From: Bradyrhizobium jicamae
Lineage (GTDB): Bacteria; Pseudomonadota; Alphaproteobacteria; Rhizobiales; Xanthobacteraceae
DNA: 64,000 nucleotides
Reading direction: 5' to 3'
NCBI RefSeq assembly: GCF_018130695.1
Contig: NZ_JAFCJX010000008.1
Location: 242,797-306,796 of the forward strand
Below are positions 1 to 8,539 of this stretch, one piece after another; position 1 is the stretch's first letter, and the number at the start of each line of letters is the position of its first letter. The notes beneath the pieces are model-generated. The model was not told the origin of the DNA and made no database searches. It saw only the letters and a program-made list of their open reading frames with translations. The position numbers and the translations under genes are program-made.

Positions 1-1160
1 GACACGCTGAGCACGTCCCCGTGGAGGAGCCCGTAGCGCGTGAAGTTGAACGTATCGACCTTGATCTCTGCCTTCTGACCGGGATGGACGAATCCAATGT
101 CGCGGTTGGAGAGCATGGCCTCGATCTCGAGCTGGCTCTCGCTCGGGACCACCACGGCGAGTGACTGGGCCGGCGTCACGACGCCTCCGATGGTATGAAC
201 GGCGAGCTGCTGCACGACGCCGTCGACCGGCGCAGCCAAGCGCTGGAGCTTCGTGCGCCGCTCTGCCTTGACCACCTCCTGCGCGACACCAGCGGTTTTC
301 TGTTCGGCCTTCGCGAGTGCGTCATAGGTCGTACGCCGGTACTCTGCCGCGGTCTTGTCCTTCGTTTCCTTCAGCAGGGCAATGGCCGCATCGGCCTCGC
401 GCAGCCGGCTTTGCTGCAGGACGAGATCCTGCTGCATGGCAACCAGCTCCTGATACTCGGAGAGATAGACGACCTTCGAGGCCAATGCCTTCTCGACCAG
501 GCCCTTGCGAATGTCGACCCGCTCCTGCAGCACGGGGATCGTCGCCTGCAGTTTTGCAACGCTTGCTGAGGTGGTCGCCCGTTCCGCTTCCTTCTGCCCC
601 CGCTGGCGCTCGATCTCGGCGAGCTTGGCATTCTGTTCGGCGCGCTGGCTGATCAGGAACTGACGATGCATCTCGATCTCGGCGGCGCTTGCATTCTGGG
701 GCGGCTTGAATGCAGCAAGCGGATCGTCCGCCAGCGCAGCGCGCAGGCGGGCGACGTCGAGTTCGGACGCGAGGAGATCGCTCTTCTGGCGTTCGTTGTC
801 GGCTTCCGTCATCGTCGGATCGAGCTCGATAAGCACGTCGCCGGCTTTCACGGTCTGGCCGTCGCGGACGTGGATGGCACGGACGACGCCCGTCTCAAAC
901 GGCTGGATCAACTTTGTGCGCCCGCCCGGCACGATCTTGCCCGTCGCGGTGGCGACGATATCGACGCTGCCCAACGACGCCCACGCCAGCGCCAGGCAGA
1001 AGACCGCGATGATGCTCGCGCCGATCGCGCGCCCGACCGGCGACGGCGGCGTTTCGGTGATCTCGAGCGCCGCCGGCAGGAACGCGATTTCGTACTCGCG
1101 CCGGCGAGCCGGAACCGGATTTCTCGGAAACGGGACGATGTTTCGGTTAGCGGACGTCAT
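1..1160 (-). CDS. HlyD-family type I secretion periplasmic adaptor (3' end outside window)
   Basis: Membrane fusion protein that would link an inner-membrane ABC exporter to an outer-membrane channel. Reading from the ATG at 1160, a cytoplasmic N-terminus of about 45 residues is followed by one hydrophobic segment (about 48-66), then a lipoyl/biotinyl-like beta domain with IQPFETGVVRAIHVRDGQTV, a long charged coiled coil, and the returning segment RLAAPVDGVVQQLAVHTIGG typical of HlyD/PrtE. The frame is open to base 1, so the C-terminal end is missing from the window. The start overlaps the stop of the upstream exporter gene by 14 bp, so the two are translationally coupled. Family assignment is secure; the cargo is inferred from context (the lyase-like protein upstream). 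Confidence 0.9.
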   Translation of the reverse strand, partial: MTSANRNIVPFPRNPVPARRREYEIAFLPAALEITETPPSPVGRAIGASIIAVFCLALAWASLGSVDIVATATGKIVPGGRTKLIQPFETGVVRAIHVRDGQTVKAGDVLIELDPTMTEADNERQKSDLLASELDVARLRAALADDPLAAFKPPQNASAAEIEMHRQFLISQRAEQNAKLAEIERQRGQKEAERATTSASVAKLQATIPVLQERVDIRKGLVEKALASKVVYLSEYQELVAMQQDLVLQQSRLREADAAIALLKETKDKTAAEYRRTTYDALAKAEQKTAGVAQEVVKAERRTKLQRLAAPVDGVVQQLAVHTIGGVVTPAQSLAVVVPSESQLEIEAMLSNRDIGFVHPGQKAEIKVDTFNFTRYGLLHGDVLSV

Positions 1161-3795
1161 GGATGCCGGCCTGCAGATAATGGAGGTTTGCGTAACGTCC
1201 GTTCGAGCGGATCAGCTCATCATGGCTGCCGTCCTCGACGATGCGGCCATGCTCGAGCGTGATGATCCGGTTCGCATTGCGCACCGTGGAGAGCCGGTGA
1301 GCGATGACGAACACGGTCCGGCCGGCGGCAATTCGCTTCATGTTCTGCTGGATGGCGCGCTCGCTTTCGTAATCCAGCGCGCTGGTGGCCTCGTCGAGGA
1401 TCAGGATGCGCGGATCGGTAATGAGCGCGCGCGCGATCGCGATACGCTGGCGTTGCCCGCCGGACAGGCTGCTGCCGCGTTCGCCGACGACGGTGTCGTA
1501 ACCTTCGGGCAGTTCCAGGATGAAGTCGTGCGCGCCGGCGAGCGTGGCCGCCTCGATCACGCGTTCCATCGGCATCGCCGGATCGGCCAGCGCGATGTTC
1601 TCGCGAATCGAGCGGTTGAACAGCACGTTCTCCTGCAGGACGACGCCAATCTGGCGCCGCAGCCAGGTCAGGTCGACCATCGCGAGATCGACGCCGTCGA
1701 CCAGCACACGACCGCTCTCCGGAACATAGAGACGCTGGATCAGCTTGGTGATGGTGCTCTTGCCCGAGCCGGACGAGCCGACGATGCCGACGACCTGGCC
1801 GGGATGCACGTTGAATGACACATTGTGCAGCACCTCGGGACCGTCGATGCGGTAGCGGAACGTCGCATGGTCGAACGTAACCTGTCCGCGGATCGGCGGT
1901 AGCGCGGCACGGCCGGGACTGAAGCTCGGCTCCGGGATGGTGTTGAGGACGTCGCCGAGGCGATCGACCGACAGACGGGCCTGATGGAAATCCTGCCACA
2001 TCTGCGCGAGACGCAGCACCGGTGCGCTCACCCGTGCGGCCAGCATGTTGAACGCGACAAGCTCGCCAACGCTGATATCGCCACCGATCACAAGTCTGGC
2101 GCCGAAGTAGAGCGTTGCCGCGACGACCAGCTTGTTGATCATCTGGACCGCCTGGCTCGCCGTATTGTTCAGGCTAAGCACGCGGAAGCTCGCGGCCACA
2201 TAGCCGGCAAGTTGCTCCTCCCAGCGGCGCTGCATCTGAGGCTCGACCGCCATGGCCTTCAGCGTCTCGACGCCCGTGACGCTCTCGACCAGGAAGGCCT
2301 GGTTCTCGGCGCCGCGATTGAACTTCTCATCGAGCCGGCGGCGGAACAGCGGCGCAGCGAACGCGGAGATGCCGATATAGAACGGGAATGACGCCAGAAC
2401 GATCACCGTCAGCGTCGTCGAGTAATAGAACATCACTGCAAGGAAGACGACGGTGAACAAGAGGTCGATGACGAGCGTGAGCGCCGAGCTCGTCAGGAAC
2501 TGACGGATGTTCTCCAACTCGCGGACGCGTGCGACGGAATCGCCGACCCGGCGGGCCTGGAAATAGGCGATCGGCAGCGCCATCAGGTGCCGGAACAGCC
2601 GGGCGCCAAGCTCGACATCGATGCGGTTCGTGGTGTGCGCGAACAGATAGACGCGTAGCGTATCGAGAATGGCCTCGAACACGGTCAGGGCGACCAGGCC
2701 TATGACCAGAACGTCGAGCGTGCTCATGCTTCGATGCACGAGCACCTTGTCGATGACCACCTGGAAGAACAGCGGTGAGATGAGGGCGAAGAACTGAAGG
2801 AAGAAGGAGGCGACCAGAACTTCGCCGAGAAGACGACGATACTTGTGGATCGCGCCGACAAACCAGCTGATATCGAAACGGCGGGAGAGGTCGGTCAGGG
2901 ACGCGCGCCGCGTCATCAGGATGATGTCGCCATCCCAGATCGCCTCGAGCTCGGTCTGCGTCATTGTTTCGGGCTGGGGAGACAATGGGCGCTGAACCAG
3001 CAGCTTGTCATCGACGATCTTGCCGAGGATCAGGAAGCCGCCGTCGCGCAGCAGGGCGATGCCCGGCAGCGGCGTGACCGCAAGCCTGTTCCAGCTCGAC
3101 CGTTGTGCCCGGGCCTTGAGCCCGTATTCCTTGGCGCAACGCAGGATTTCGGTCACACCCAGCCGCGCTGCGCCCATGCGATGCCGGATCTGGCCAGGGT
3201 CGGCCGCGATGCCGTGGCAACGCAGCAAGATCGCCACGGCAATGAGCCCGGACTGATCGTCGCGCTCGGTCTCGGCGTCGGCGTCAAGGTCGGGGATATC
3301 GTGTCGATCGGCGGATGGCGCAGTCATCAGGGCCCGGCGGGCGCGCTCCACCAGCTCGCGCCCGCGGACAGCCATGCCGGCAAGGACTTGACGCACGCGG
3401 TTGGCGATGTCGTGTGACCCGGCCAGGATCAAGCGACCGTCCCAGATCGCCTCGAATTCCGCGCGGGAGATCAGCTTCGGTTGCGCCGCAGTCGGGTGCA
3501 GCACGAGCGCCCCGTTGTCGTCGACCTTGCCGAGTAGCAGAAATCCGCCATCACGCAGTGAGGCGATTCCAGGCAGCTGGATGCTCGCAAGTCGCTTCCA
3601 GCGTATTGTTTGCGAACGGACCTTGACGCCAAACTCGCCCGCGCAGCGCAGCAGGGCCTGGATGCCTATCGTGCTGCTCCCGCAGCGATCGCGGAGCTGG
3701 TCAGGCTCGGCGTTCACGCCATGCAGGCGCAGGAACAGAGCCAGGGCTCGAAGCCCGAGATCTGCGGCATGGGCATTTCCATTCTGGATCGCCAT
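1147..3795 (-). CDS. Type I secretion ABC exporter (HlyB/PrtD-like) with two tandem C39-like domains
   Basis: Exporter of 882 aa, longer than the roughly 700 aa usual for HlyB. The extra length is a second copy of the N-terminal C39-peptidase-like domain: residues about 12-127 and 181-297 share LPGIA.LRDGGFL.LGK and E.EAIWDG. Neither copy has the catalytic Cys, so both should be cargo-docking domains and not proteases. A six-helix ABC transporter type 1 region follows from about 314, then an ATPase domain with Walker A GSSGSGKST, signature LSGGQRQR and Walker B ILILDEATSALD. I chose the ATG at 3795 (AAGGG about 11 nt upstream) over a GTG at 3873, because the latter lies inside a strong hairpin and only adds a low-complexity leader. 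It is cotranscribed with the adaptor. Confidence 0.93.
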   Translation of the reverse strand: MAIQNGNAHAADLGLRALALFLRLHGVNAEPDQLRDRCGSSTIGIQALLRCAGEFGVKVRSQTIRWKRLASIQLPGIASLRDGGFLLLGKVDDNGALVLHPTAAQPKLISRAEFEAIWDGRLILAGSHDIANRVRQVLAGMAVRGRELVERARRALMTAPSADRHDIPDLDADAETERDDQSGLIAVAILLRCHGIAADPGQIRHRMGAARLGVTEILRCAKEYGLKARAQRSSWNRLAVTPLPGIALLRDGGFLILGKIVDDKLLVQRPLSPQPETMTQTELEAIWDGDIILMTRRASLTDLSRRFDISWFVGAIHKYRRLLGEVLVASFFLQFFALISPLFFQVVIDKVLVHRSMSTLDVLVIGLVALTVFEAILDTLRVYLFAHTTNRIDVELGARLFRHLMALPIAYFQARRVGDSVARVRELENIRQFLTSSALTLVIDLLFTVVFLAVMFYYSTTLTVIVLASFPFYIGISAFAAPLFRRRLDEKFNRGAENQAFLVESVTGVETLKAMAVEPQMQRRWEEQLAGYVAASFRVLSLNNTASQAVQMINKLVVAATLYFGARLVIGGDISVGELVAFNMLAARVSAPVLRLAQMWQDFHQARLSVDRLGDVLNTIPEPSFSPGRAALPPIRGQVTFDHATFRYRIDGPEVLHNVSFNVHPGQVVGIVGSSGSGKSTITKLIQRLYVPESGRVLVDGVDLAMVDLTWLRRQIGVVLQENVLFNRSIRENIALADPAMPMERVIEAATLAGAHDFILELPEGYDTVVGERGSSLSGGQRQRIAIARALITDPRILILDEATSALDYESERAIQQNMKRIAAGRTVFVIAHRLSTVRNANRIITLEHGRIVEDGSHDELIRSNGRYANLHYLQAGIHDVR

Positions 3796-3867
3796 TTTTT
3801 TACTCAACCCTTCGCGGCTACCGGCCGCGTTTGATCTTCCTTCTCTGCATTTCCAAACTTGATGATG

Positions 3868-3899
3868 CCGCACCCAGGCGCTGATGCGCCCGGGTGCGG
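3868..3899. other. Strong hairpin between cargo gene and exporter gene
   Basis: CCGCACCC (3868-3875) pairs with GGGTGCGG (3892-3899) and GGCGC (3877-3881) with GCGCC (3886-3890), loop TGAT, with one A/C mismatch. It lies 9 bp past the cargo stop codon and upstream of the exporter start. No T-run follows on the minus strand, so it is a candidate attenuator or mRNA-stabilising structure and not a clear intrinsic terminator. Confidence 0.6.
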
Positions 3900-3907
3900 A
3901 AGCCTGA

Positions 3908-5869
3908 TCAGTGCGGCCTGGCCAGGAAAGCTGCCAGTCCAGTACCGGTCGCTTGCGACACGGTCGCCACGATCTGCCCGGGATCGACCCGGCCGGTATT
4001 ACCGGCCATGTACTGGTTCAGCAGCGCGAAGCTCTGGCTCGCCAGGGACGCCGTATCCCTACCCGTCGCGAGCTGGGGATCGGTCACGATCGCTTGTGGG
4101 CTGGTGGTCGCCAGAGTGCTGGTGGCCGAGCCCATATGCTGATCCAGCAAGGCAAAGCCCCGAGTCGCCAGGGCCCCCGCGCTGGTGGTAGTCGTAGCGG
4201 GATTCGTCGCGGCGATCGGCTGCGGCGCGGTTGCCGTCATGGTGCTGATGCCTGAGTCCAGGCGCGGCTGCGTCGAGGCAGGAGTCGTCATGGTCTGCGA
4301 CGACGTCGTGGTCCACGACGTCGGTCGCGGATCGGTGACGGTGATGGTCTGCGGCGCGGCCGATGCCACGGCGCCGGTGATCGGGTCCGTCGCGGTTGCC
4401 GTCAGCGTGAGTGTCGCAACCGGATGGGCATTGCCCCTGTAGTTCGATTGCAGCGTCAATCCGCTGTCGACCTGCGCAGCCGTCAGGGTGATGTTACTCC
4501 CCCTGAAAGTCCGACCATCGAGCCCGTCGGTGATCGTCTCGTACTTCGGCAGGCCCGTGATGCTAACGGTCACCCGATCGTTGGAATCGGTCGTCGACAC
4601 CTGGGTCCCCAGGTCGACCGTGCCGCCTCTCCCGGCCACCCAGAGCGTGTTATCCGCGATAGTAAGGACCGGTTTGGTCACGGACGAGGTCGGCGTCGTC
4701 GGCGTTGTTGATGATATCGGCGCCGTCGGTGTGGTCGCTGTGGTCGTGGTCGATGTCGTCGAAATCTGCAGACCGGAGAATACCTTCACCGCGCCCGCCA
4801 GGTTCGCAGCGAGACCGCCGGAGTCCCTGATGCTCGTACCGCTCGGCAGATTGACGCCGGTGATGGCGAGCGCCGAGGTATTGGTGTCCGTCGACGCGAC
4901 AGTGGTCTTGAAGGTGAGCGTGCTCGTGCCGGAGCCGCCGACATAGGTGGCCTTTGCACCGTCATTGAGCGACAGTGTCGGCGTACCGGTGACGGTCACG
5001 GCTTCGCTGAAGCCGAGCGTCATGGTGATGGTATCGCCGACATGCTCGATTCCGGTCCCCGGTGAAGCGGAGGCCAGCGTCACTGTCGGCGCGACGTTTG
5101 TCGTGGTCGTCGTGCCGCCCACACCCTGCCAGCCGCTTGCCATCGACCCGGTGACCAGGGTCAGATTGCGAAAGCTGGCGGTCACGCTCTCGGTCGGGCC
5201 TGAATTCCGATAGAGGCCTTCTTCCCAATAGGTCTGTGAGCCGTAGCCCAGCGGGCCGGAATAGTTCACGACCTGCTGGCCGTCGATCGCCAGCTTGAGA
5301 TAGCCGCCGCCGCTGTTCGAGACGTTGGCCTGGATGTTGATGTCGTAATATTTCCCCGGAACAATCGGGTTCGGGTCGGTCCAAAGAACCAGATTATGCA
5401 GGTCGGAGGAGCCCTGGGCGGGATTTCCGCCAGGCAGGACATAGCGCGCGACAAGCTGCAGATGGTCGCCGGCCAGCTGGATCGCGAACGGCGGCGAGGT
5501 TCCAGACACGGTGCCGCCGTCATGCATTTCGGCGGTAACGAAAAACCATGCGTTGTTGATGAACGTGTTGTTTGGCCCGTTGGCCTGCACCGCGAACTGG
5601 TAGTCGATGGCGATCGGAGTTCCCGCGGGGACGTATTGGGTCGTCGTGCTTCCCGCCGTACCCGCCCACATGATTTCGGCGCGATCGACACTTGATCCAT
5701 CGAACCAGGCGCGATCGCCGGCTTGAATGGTGAATTGCAGGGTCTGCGGATCGGGATTGGTCAGGCTGTAGCTCTTGCCTGAGGTCTGCACGTAGTAGCG
5801 ATCGCCCCCAATGTTAAGGTACGTTTGCGGCGTAGACGAAAACGACGTAATCGTGCCAGTGGTATCCAA
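3908..5869 (-). CDS. Secreted polysaccharide-lyase-like protein with Ig-like domains; likely type I secretion cargo
   Basis: 653 aa from a TTG at 5869, preceded by a perfect GGAGG (5876-5880) at 6-nt spacing; longer in-frame starts at 5944/5956 lack a ribosome site. There is no signal peptide. Residues about 10-240 form a jelly-roll domain like heparin-lyase-I-type polysaccharide lyases (FDGSSVDR at about 56-63, lectin-like ends LKLAIDGQQVV and YWEEGLYR). Residues about 259-369 are a bacterial Ig-like repeat, followed by a Thr/Ser/Pro linker, a second Ig-like module (about 399-513), and a C-terminal region with two copies of FALLxQxM (about 572 and 614). Position directly upstream of the exporter/adaptor pair suggests it is their cargo and degrades or trims EPS. 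The FDGxSxDR motif recurs in the Tat protein at 19.7 kb. Substrate unknown. Confidence 0.8.
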   Translation of the reverse strand: MDTTGTITSFSSTPQTYLNIGGDRYYVQTSGKSYSLTNPDPQTLQFTIQAGDRAWFDGSSVDRAEIMWAGTAGSTTTQYVPAGTPIAIDYQFAVQANGPNNTFINNAWFFVTAEMHDGGTVSGTSPPFAIQLAGDHLQLVARYVLPGGNPAQGSSDLHNLVLWTDPNPIVPGKYYDINIQANVSNSGGGYLKLAIDGQQVVNYSGPLGYGSQTYWEEGLYRNSGPTESVTASFRNLTLVTGSMASGWQGVGGTTTTTNVAPTVTLASASPGTGIEHVGDTITMTLGFSEAVTVTGTPTLSLNDGAKATYVGGSGTSTLTFKTTVASTDTNTSALAITGVNLPSGTSIRDSGGLAANLAGAVKVFSGLQISTTSTTTTATTPTAPISSTTPTTPTSSVTKPVLTIADNTLWVAGRGGTVDLGTQVSTTDSNDRVTVSITGLPKYETITDGLDGRTFRGSNITLTAAQVDSGLTLQSNYRGNAHPVATLTLTATATDPITGAVASAAPQTITVTDPRPTSWTTTSSQTMTTPASTQPRLDSGISTMTATAPQPIAATNPATTTTSAGALATRGFALLDQHMGSATSTLATTSPQAIVTDPQLATGRDTASLASQSFALLNQYMAGNTGRVDPGQIVATVSQATGTGLAAFLARPH

Positions 5870-6463
5870 TTCAGGCCTCCAGTTGTAGCCTTGACGTTGA
5901 CATGAGATTCCAGTGCCGCAGCGCCATGGAAAGGCGCGCGACATACCGCAGCTCACAGCGCCTGGCGCCGCGAACTCATTTCAACGCATCGCAGTCTCGG
6001 ACGGCGAGCGGACTTCCAAGGCAGTGGGATTGGCCCCCCCGACTGCTAGCTCGGTTGGCTAATTAGTAAACATGGCGAAAAAAATTCGAAAAAGTGATTT
6101 TAAACCCATGTATGTTGGGCAATACGCACGTATTTTCGCCGAAACGCGCTAGATAGGCTGTTTTCGGGTTCCATTTGTCGGTCAAATATATCGGTGGAAA
6201 AATGCTCCATCGGATTGGCCGAGGTAGCTTGATCCGGTCCTGGCGGCAGAAGTCAAGCAGGTCGCCCTACAATGTCGGCGAATCAGGCATGCGGGTCGCG
6301 AGGCGCCGGCCACTGCGGTGCTGAACCCGTGCTCGCCTGAATTCGGTTTGCGGATGCGCAGTCGTGCGTGCTGACCGCTGCGCCAATGGATGTCAGAGCG
6401 ACTTTCGGAAGAGGCTGGTCGCCCGGATGCTCGATACGGCTGCCCTTCGCGGGCTGCCGCGTC
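5870..6463. promoter_or_regulatory. AT-rich upstream region of the type I secretion unit, with a palindrome
   Basis: About 590 bp without a gene. The part around 6050-6200 is far richer in A/T than its surroundings and should hold the promoter for the minus-strand cargo-exporter-adaptor unit. A palindrome AATACG-CA-CGTATT sits at 6121-6134, about 250 nt upstream of the cargo start, and looks like an operator. No -10/-35 pair can be fixed by eye. The end next to 6464 is simply the 3' flank of the methyltransferase gene. Confidence 0.45.
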
Positions 6464-7282
6464 TCAGCGACGGGTCGCGATGAGCTGGATTCCGAGCATG
6501 CGGCGCAGTATCGGCAAGTTCGATACGCGCCATCCGAGGCTCCGCGGCAGGCAGCCGACGATGGTTTCGAGCGCGGTCACGACGCCCACTGGCAGCGTCG
6601 TCTGGAAATTGCGGATACGGACGAAAGCCTGCACGCGCGCGAAACCCGCCGAGCGCAACAGGCTCGCCAGCTCACGATTGGTGTACTCGCGCAAGTGAAA
6701 GCCCCGCGCCACGTCGTCGATGCCGCCCGAGACGTCGTGCGGGCCGTTCAAACGGTTCGGCGTGATGCAGAAGTATTTTCCGCCGGGCTCCAGCGCGGCG
6801 AACACGTTCGCGAGCTGGTCGCGCGCGTCTTCCGGATGGAGGTGCTCCATCAGCTGGTTCGAGAAGATCAGCGTCGCTTTTACCGGAATGCTGATGCCGT
6901 CGGAGATCACCACTTCGAGGTTCGGGGCGCTCGCGCCGCGCGTCACCGTCTCGGAGACATCGATCGCGTAGGCCTTTCGCACGTGCGGCGCGACGAGCAT
7001 CGTGAGCGCACAGTCGCCAGCCCCGATCTCCGCATAGACCGTGTCGCGCTCAAGGAACGGACGGAGAATCTCCAACAGCTCCTGCAACTCGGCCCGCTTC
7101 GTCCCCTGGCTCTTGAGCACGAGCAGCGGGTGGTACGGCACCTCGCGAAACAGCTCTTCGTACACCGAGGTGTAAAGATGCTTGCGATCCGCGCGCGAAG
7201 AATTTCGTAACCTGTCCGCAAGCGCGATTTCCACCTTGTAGTGGTGCTCGCGTTTCGGGTCCATGAGGAGTTGGGAGGCCAT
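6464..7282 (-). CDS. Class I SAM-dependent methyltransferase
   Basis: 272 aa from the ATG at 7282; a GTG at 7348 would add 22 residues and cannot be excluded, as neither has a strong ribosome site. The SAM-binding motif I is EIGAGDCALTMLVAPHV, followed by AYAIDVSE (acidic end of strand 2), QLMEHLHPED and LEPGGKYFCITPN, the usual order in Methyltransf_11/23 proteins. It ends in a basic tail. It lies between the secretion module and the deacetylase and most likely methylates a sugar or a glycolipid intermediate of locus 1. The acceptor cannot be told from sequence. Confidence 0.8.
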   Translation of the reverse strand: MASQLLMDPKREHHYKVEIALADRLRNSSRADRKHLYTSVYEELFREVPYHPLLVLKSQGTKRAELQELLEILRPFLERDTVYAEIGAGDCALTMLVAPHVRKAYAIDVSETVTRGASAPNLEVVISDGISIPVKATLIFSNQLMEHLHPEDARDQLANVFAALEPGGKYFCITPNRLNGPHDVSGGIDDVARGFHLREYTNRELASLLRSAGFARVQAFVRIRNFQTTLPVGVVTALETIVGCLPRSLGWRVSNLPILRRMLGIQLIATRR

Positions 7283-7466
7283 TCCCGACGATACCAATCG
7301 TCCACGACTCCGGCCATACTCATGATGGAGTAGCCACAACGTGAGCACCGGTTGAACTCAATCGAAGTGTGTTATTCGCAGCGTTTGGCTAGACTGGTAT
7401 CGAAGTTGTGCCTGAGCATCGGTCTCGCCAGCGCCGAACGGGTCACCATTGCGGAGATCGCCTCAA

Positions 7467-8525
7467 TTGAAGCGACAGCTCAAAGACCTTGTATTTCGTG
7501 CAATCGGGAGCGCCGGTTTTTTCCCGGTCTTTCGCAGGATCTTCGCCGGCAGGGCGGTGATCGTCATGTTTCACGAAATCCAGCGGGATTGTCGGTCGGA
7601 ATTGATGACCGGCACTTCTGTTGAATTATTCGAATACTCGCTCGGTTGGCTCAAACAAGAAGGATGGGCGATTGTCAGCCTGGAGGAGTGCCTTGAGCGG
7701 CTCGCCTCGAACGACCAATCGCGCCGCTACGCGGTCCTCACTTTCGATGACGGGTATTGGGACAATATCTCGGTGGCGCTCCCGATCCTCGAGCGCAACA
7801 ACGCTCCGTTCACGATGTACGTGCCGACCGCTGCGCTAACGCGGACCATGCAGTGCTGGTGGTTGGGATTGCGCGAGCTGTTTCGCTCCAGGGATGATGT
7901 CACAATCGATGCAATGGGTATGCGGTTTCATTGTCATGACCTCGAGAGCAAACGGCTCGCCCTGACGAAAGTCGACCAGTGGGTTCACCAGGATTATAGG
8001 CGTGCCGAAATGCTTGCGCAGACCTTCAGCGACGCCGGTATTTCGCTATCGAGGTTGAACAGCCAATACTTCCTTGATCGGGGCGCGCTTCAGGAATTAT
8101 CGCGTCATCCCCTCGCATCGATTGGCGGGCACACGACCTCGCACGCAGCGCTGGCGACCATTGATACGACCTCGGCGCGCGCCGAATTGGCCGATAACCG
8201 CAACTATCTCGAGAACCTGCTTCAGTTGCCCGTCCGGCACCACGCTTATCCGTATGGCGCGTGCGGTGTGCGTGAAGAGCATCTCGCCAAGGAGGCGGGC
8301 TTTGCGACCGCCGTGACAACGCGGCACGGTCAGCTGGGCACCGATCGTCTCAACCAGTTTGCGCTTCCCCGCATTGGGGTGGGCAGCGCCTTTGACTCCG
8401 AAATTTCGTTCGCGGCGCGAATGAATGGGGTGCAGCTTGCAGCGCAAACGCTCCTTGCCGGCCGATCCCATCGGCAGCCCGCGGCAAGGGATGTTTCGGG
8501 CCGAGGGCGCGCGACGGTGAGCTGA
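7467..8525 (+). CDS. Polysaccharide deacetylase family protein (NodB homology domain)
   Basis: 352 aa from a TTG at 7467 with GGAG 10 nt upstream; an in-frame TTG at 7449 would add six residues. The NodB fold is clear: LTFDDGYWDN (catalytic Asp and metal Asp at about 94-95), the metal-binding pair GGHTTSH (His 222 and 226), and the later YPYG motif. The first 30 residues are basic and mildly hydrophobic, with no cleavable signal, so the enzyme is probably membrane-associated and cytoplasmic. It would remove N- or O-acetyl groups from a sugar of the repeat unit or a lipid-linked intermediate. It is divergent from the methyltransferase. A weak copy of the locus element (GTTTGGCTAGACTGG, 7383-7397) lies about 70 nt upstream. 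Confidence 0.85.
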   Translation: MKRQLKDLVFRAIGSAGFFPVFRRIFAGRAVIVMFHEIQRDCRSELMTGTSVELFEYSLGWLKQEGWAIVSLEECLERLASNDQSRRYAVLTFDDGYWDNISVALPILERNNAPFTMYVPTAALTRTMQCWWLGLRELFRSRDDVTIDAMGMRFHCHDLESKRLALTKVDQWVHQDYRRAEMLAQTFSDAGISLSRLNSQYFLDRGALQELSRHPLASIGGHTTSHAALATIDTTSARAELADNRNYLENLLQLPVRHHAYPYGACGVREEHLAKEAGFATAVTTRHGQLGTDRLNQFALPRIGVGSAFDSEISFAARMNGVQLAAQTLLAGRSHRQPAARDVSGRGRATVS

Positions 8526-8539
8526 GGCCGCGGGGCCGC

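Noticed and set aside
3868..3899. Intrinsic terminator after the cargo gene
   Set aside because: The stem is strong but there is no T-run on the minus strand, so it is listed as a hairpin only.
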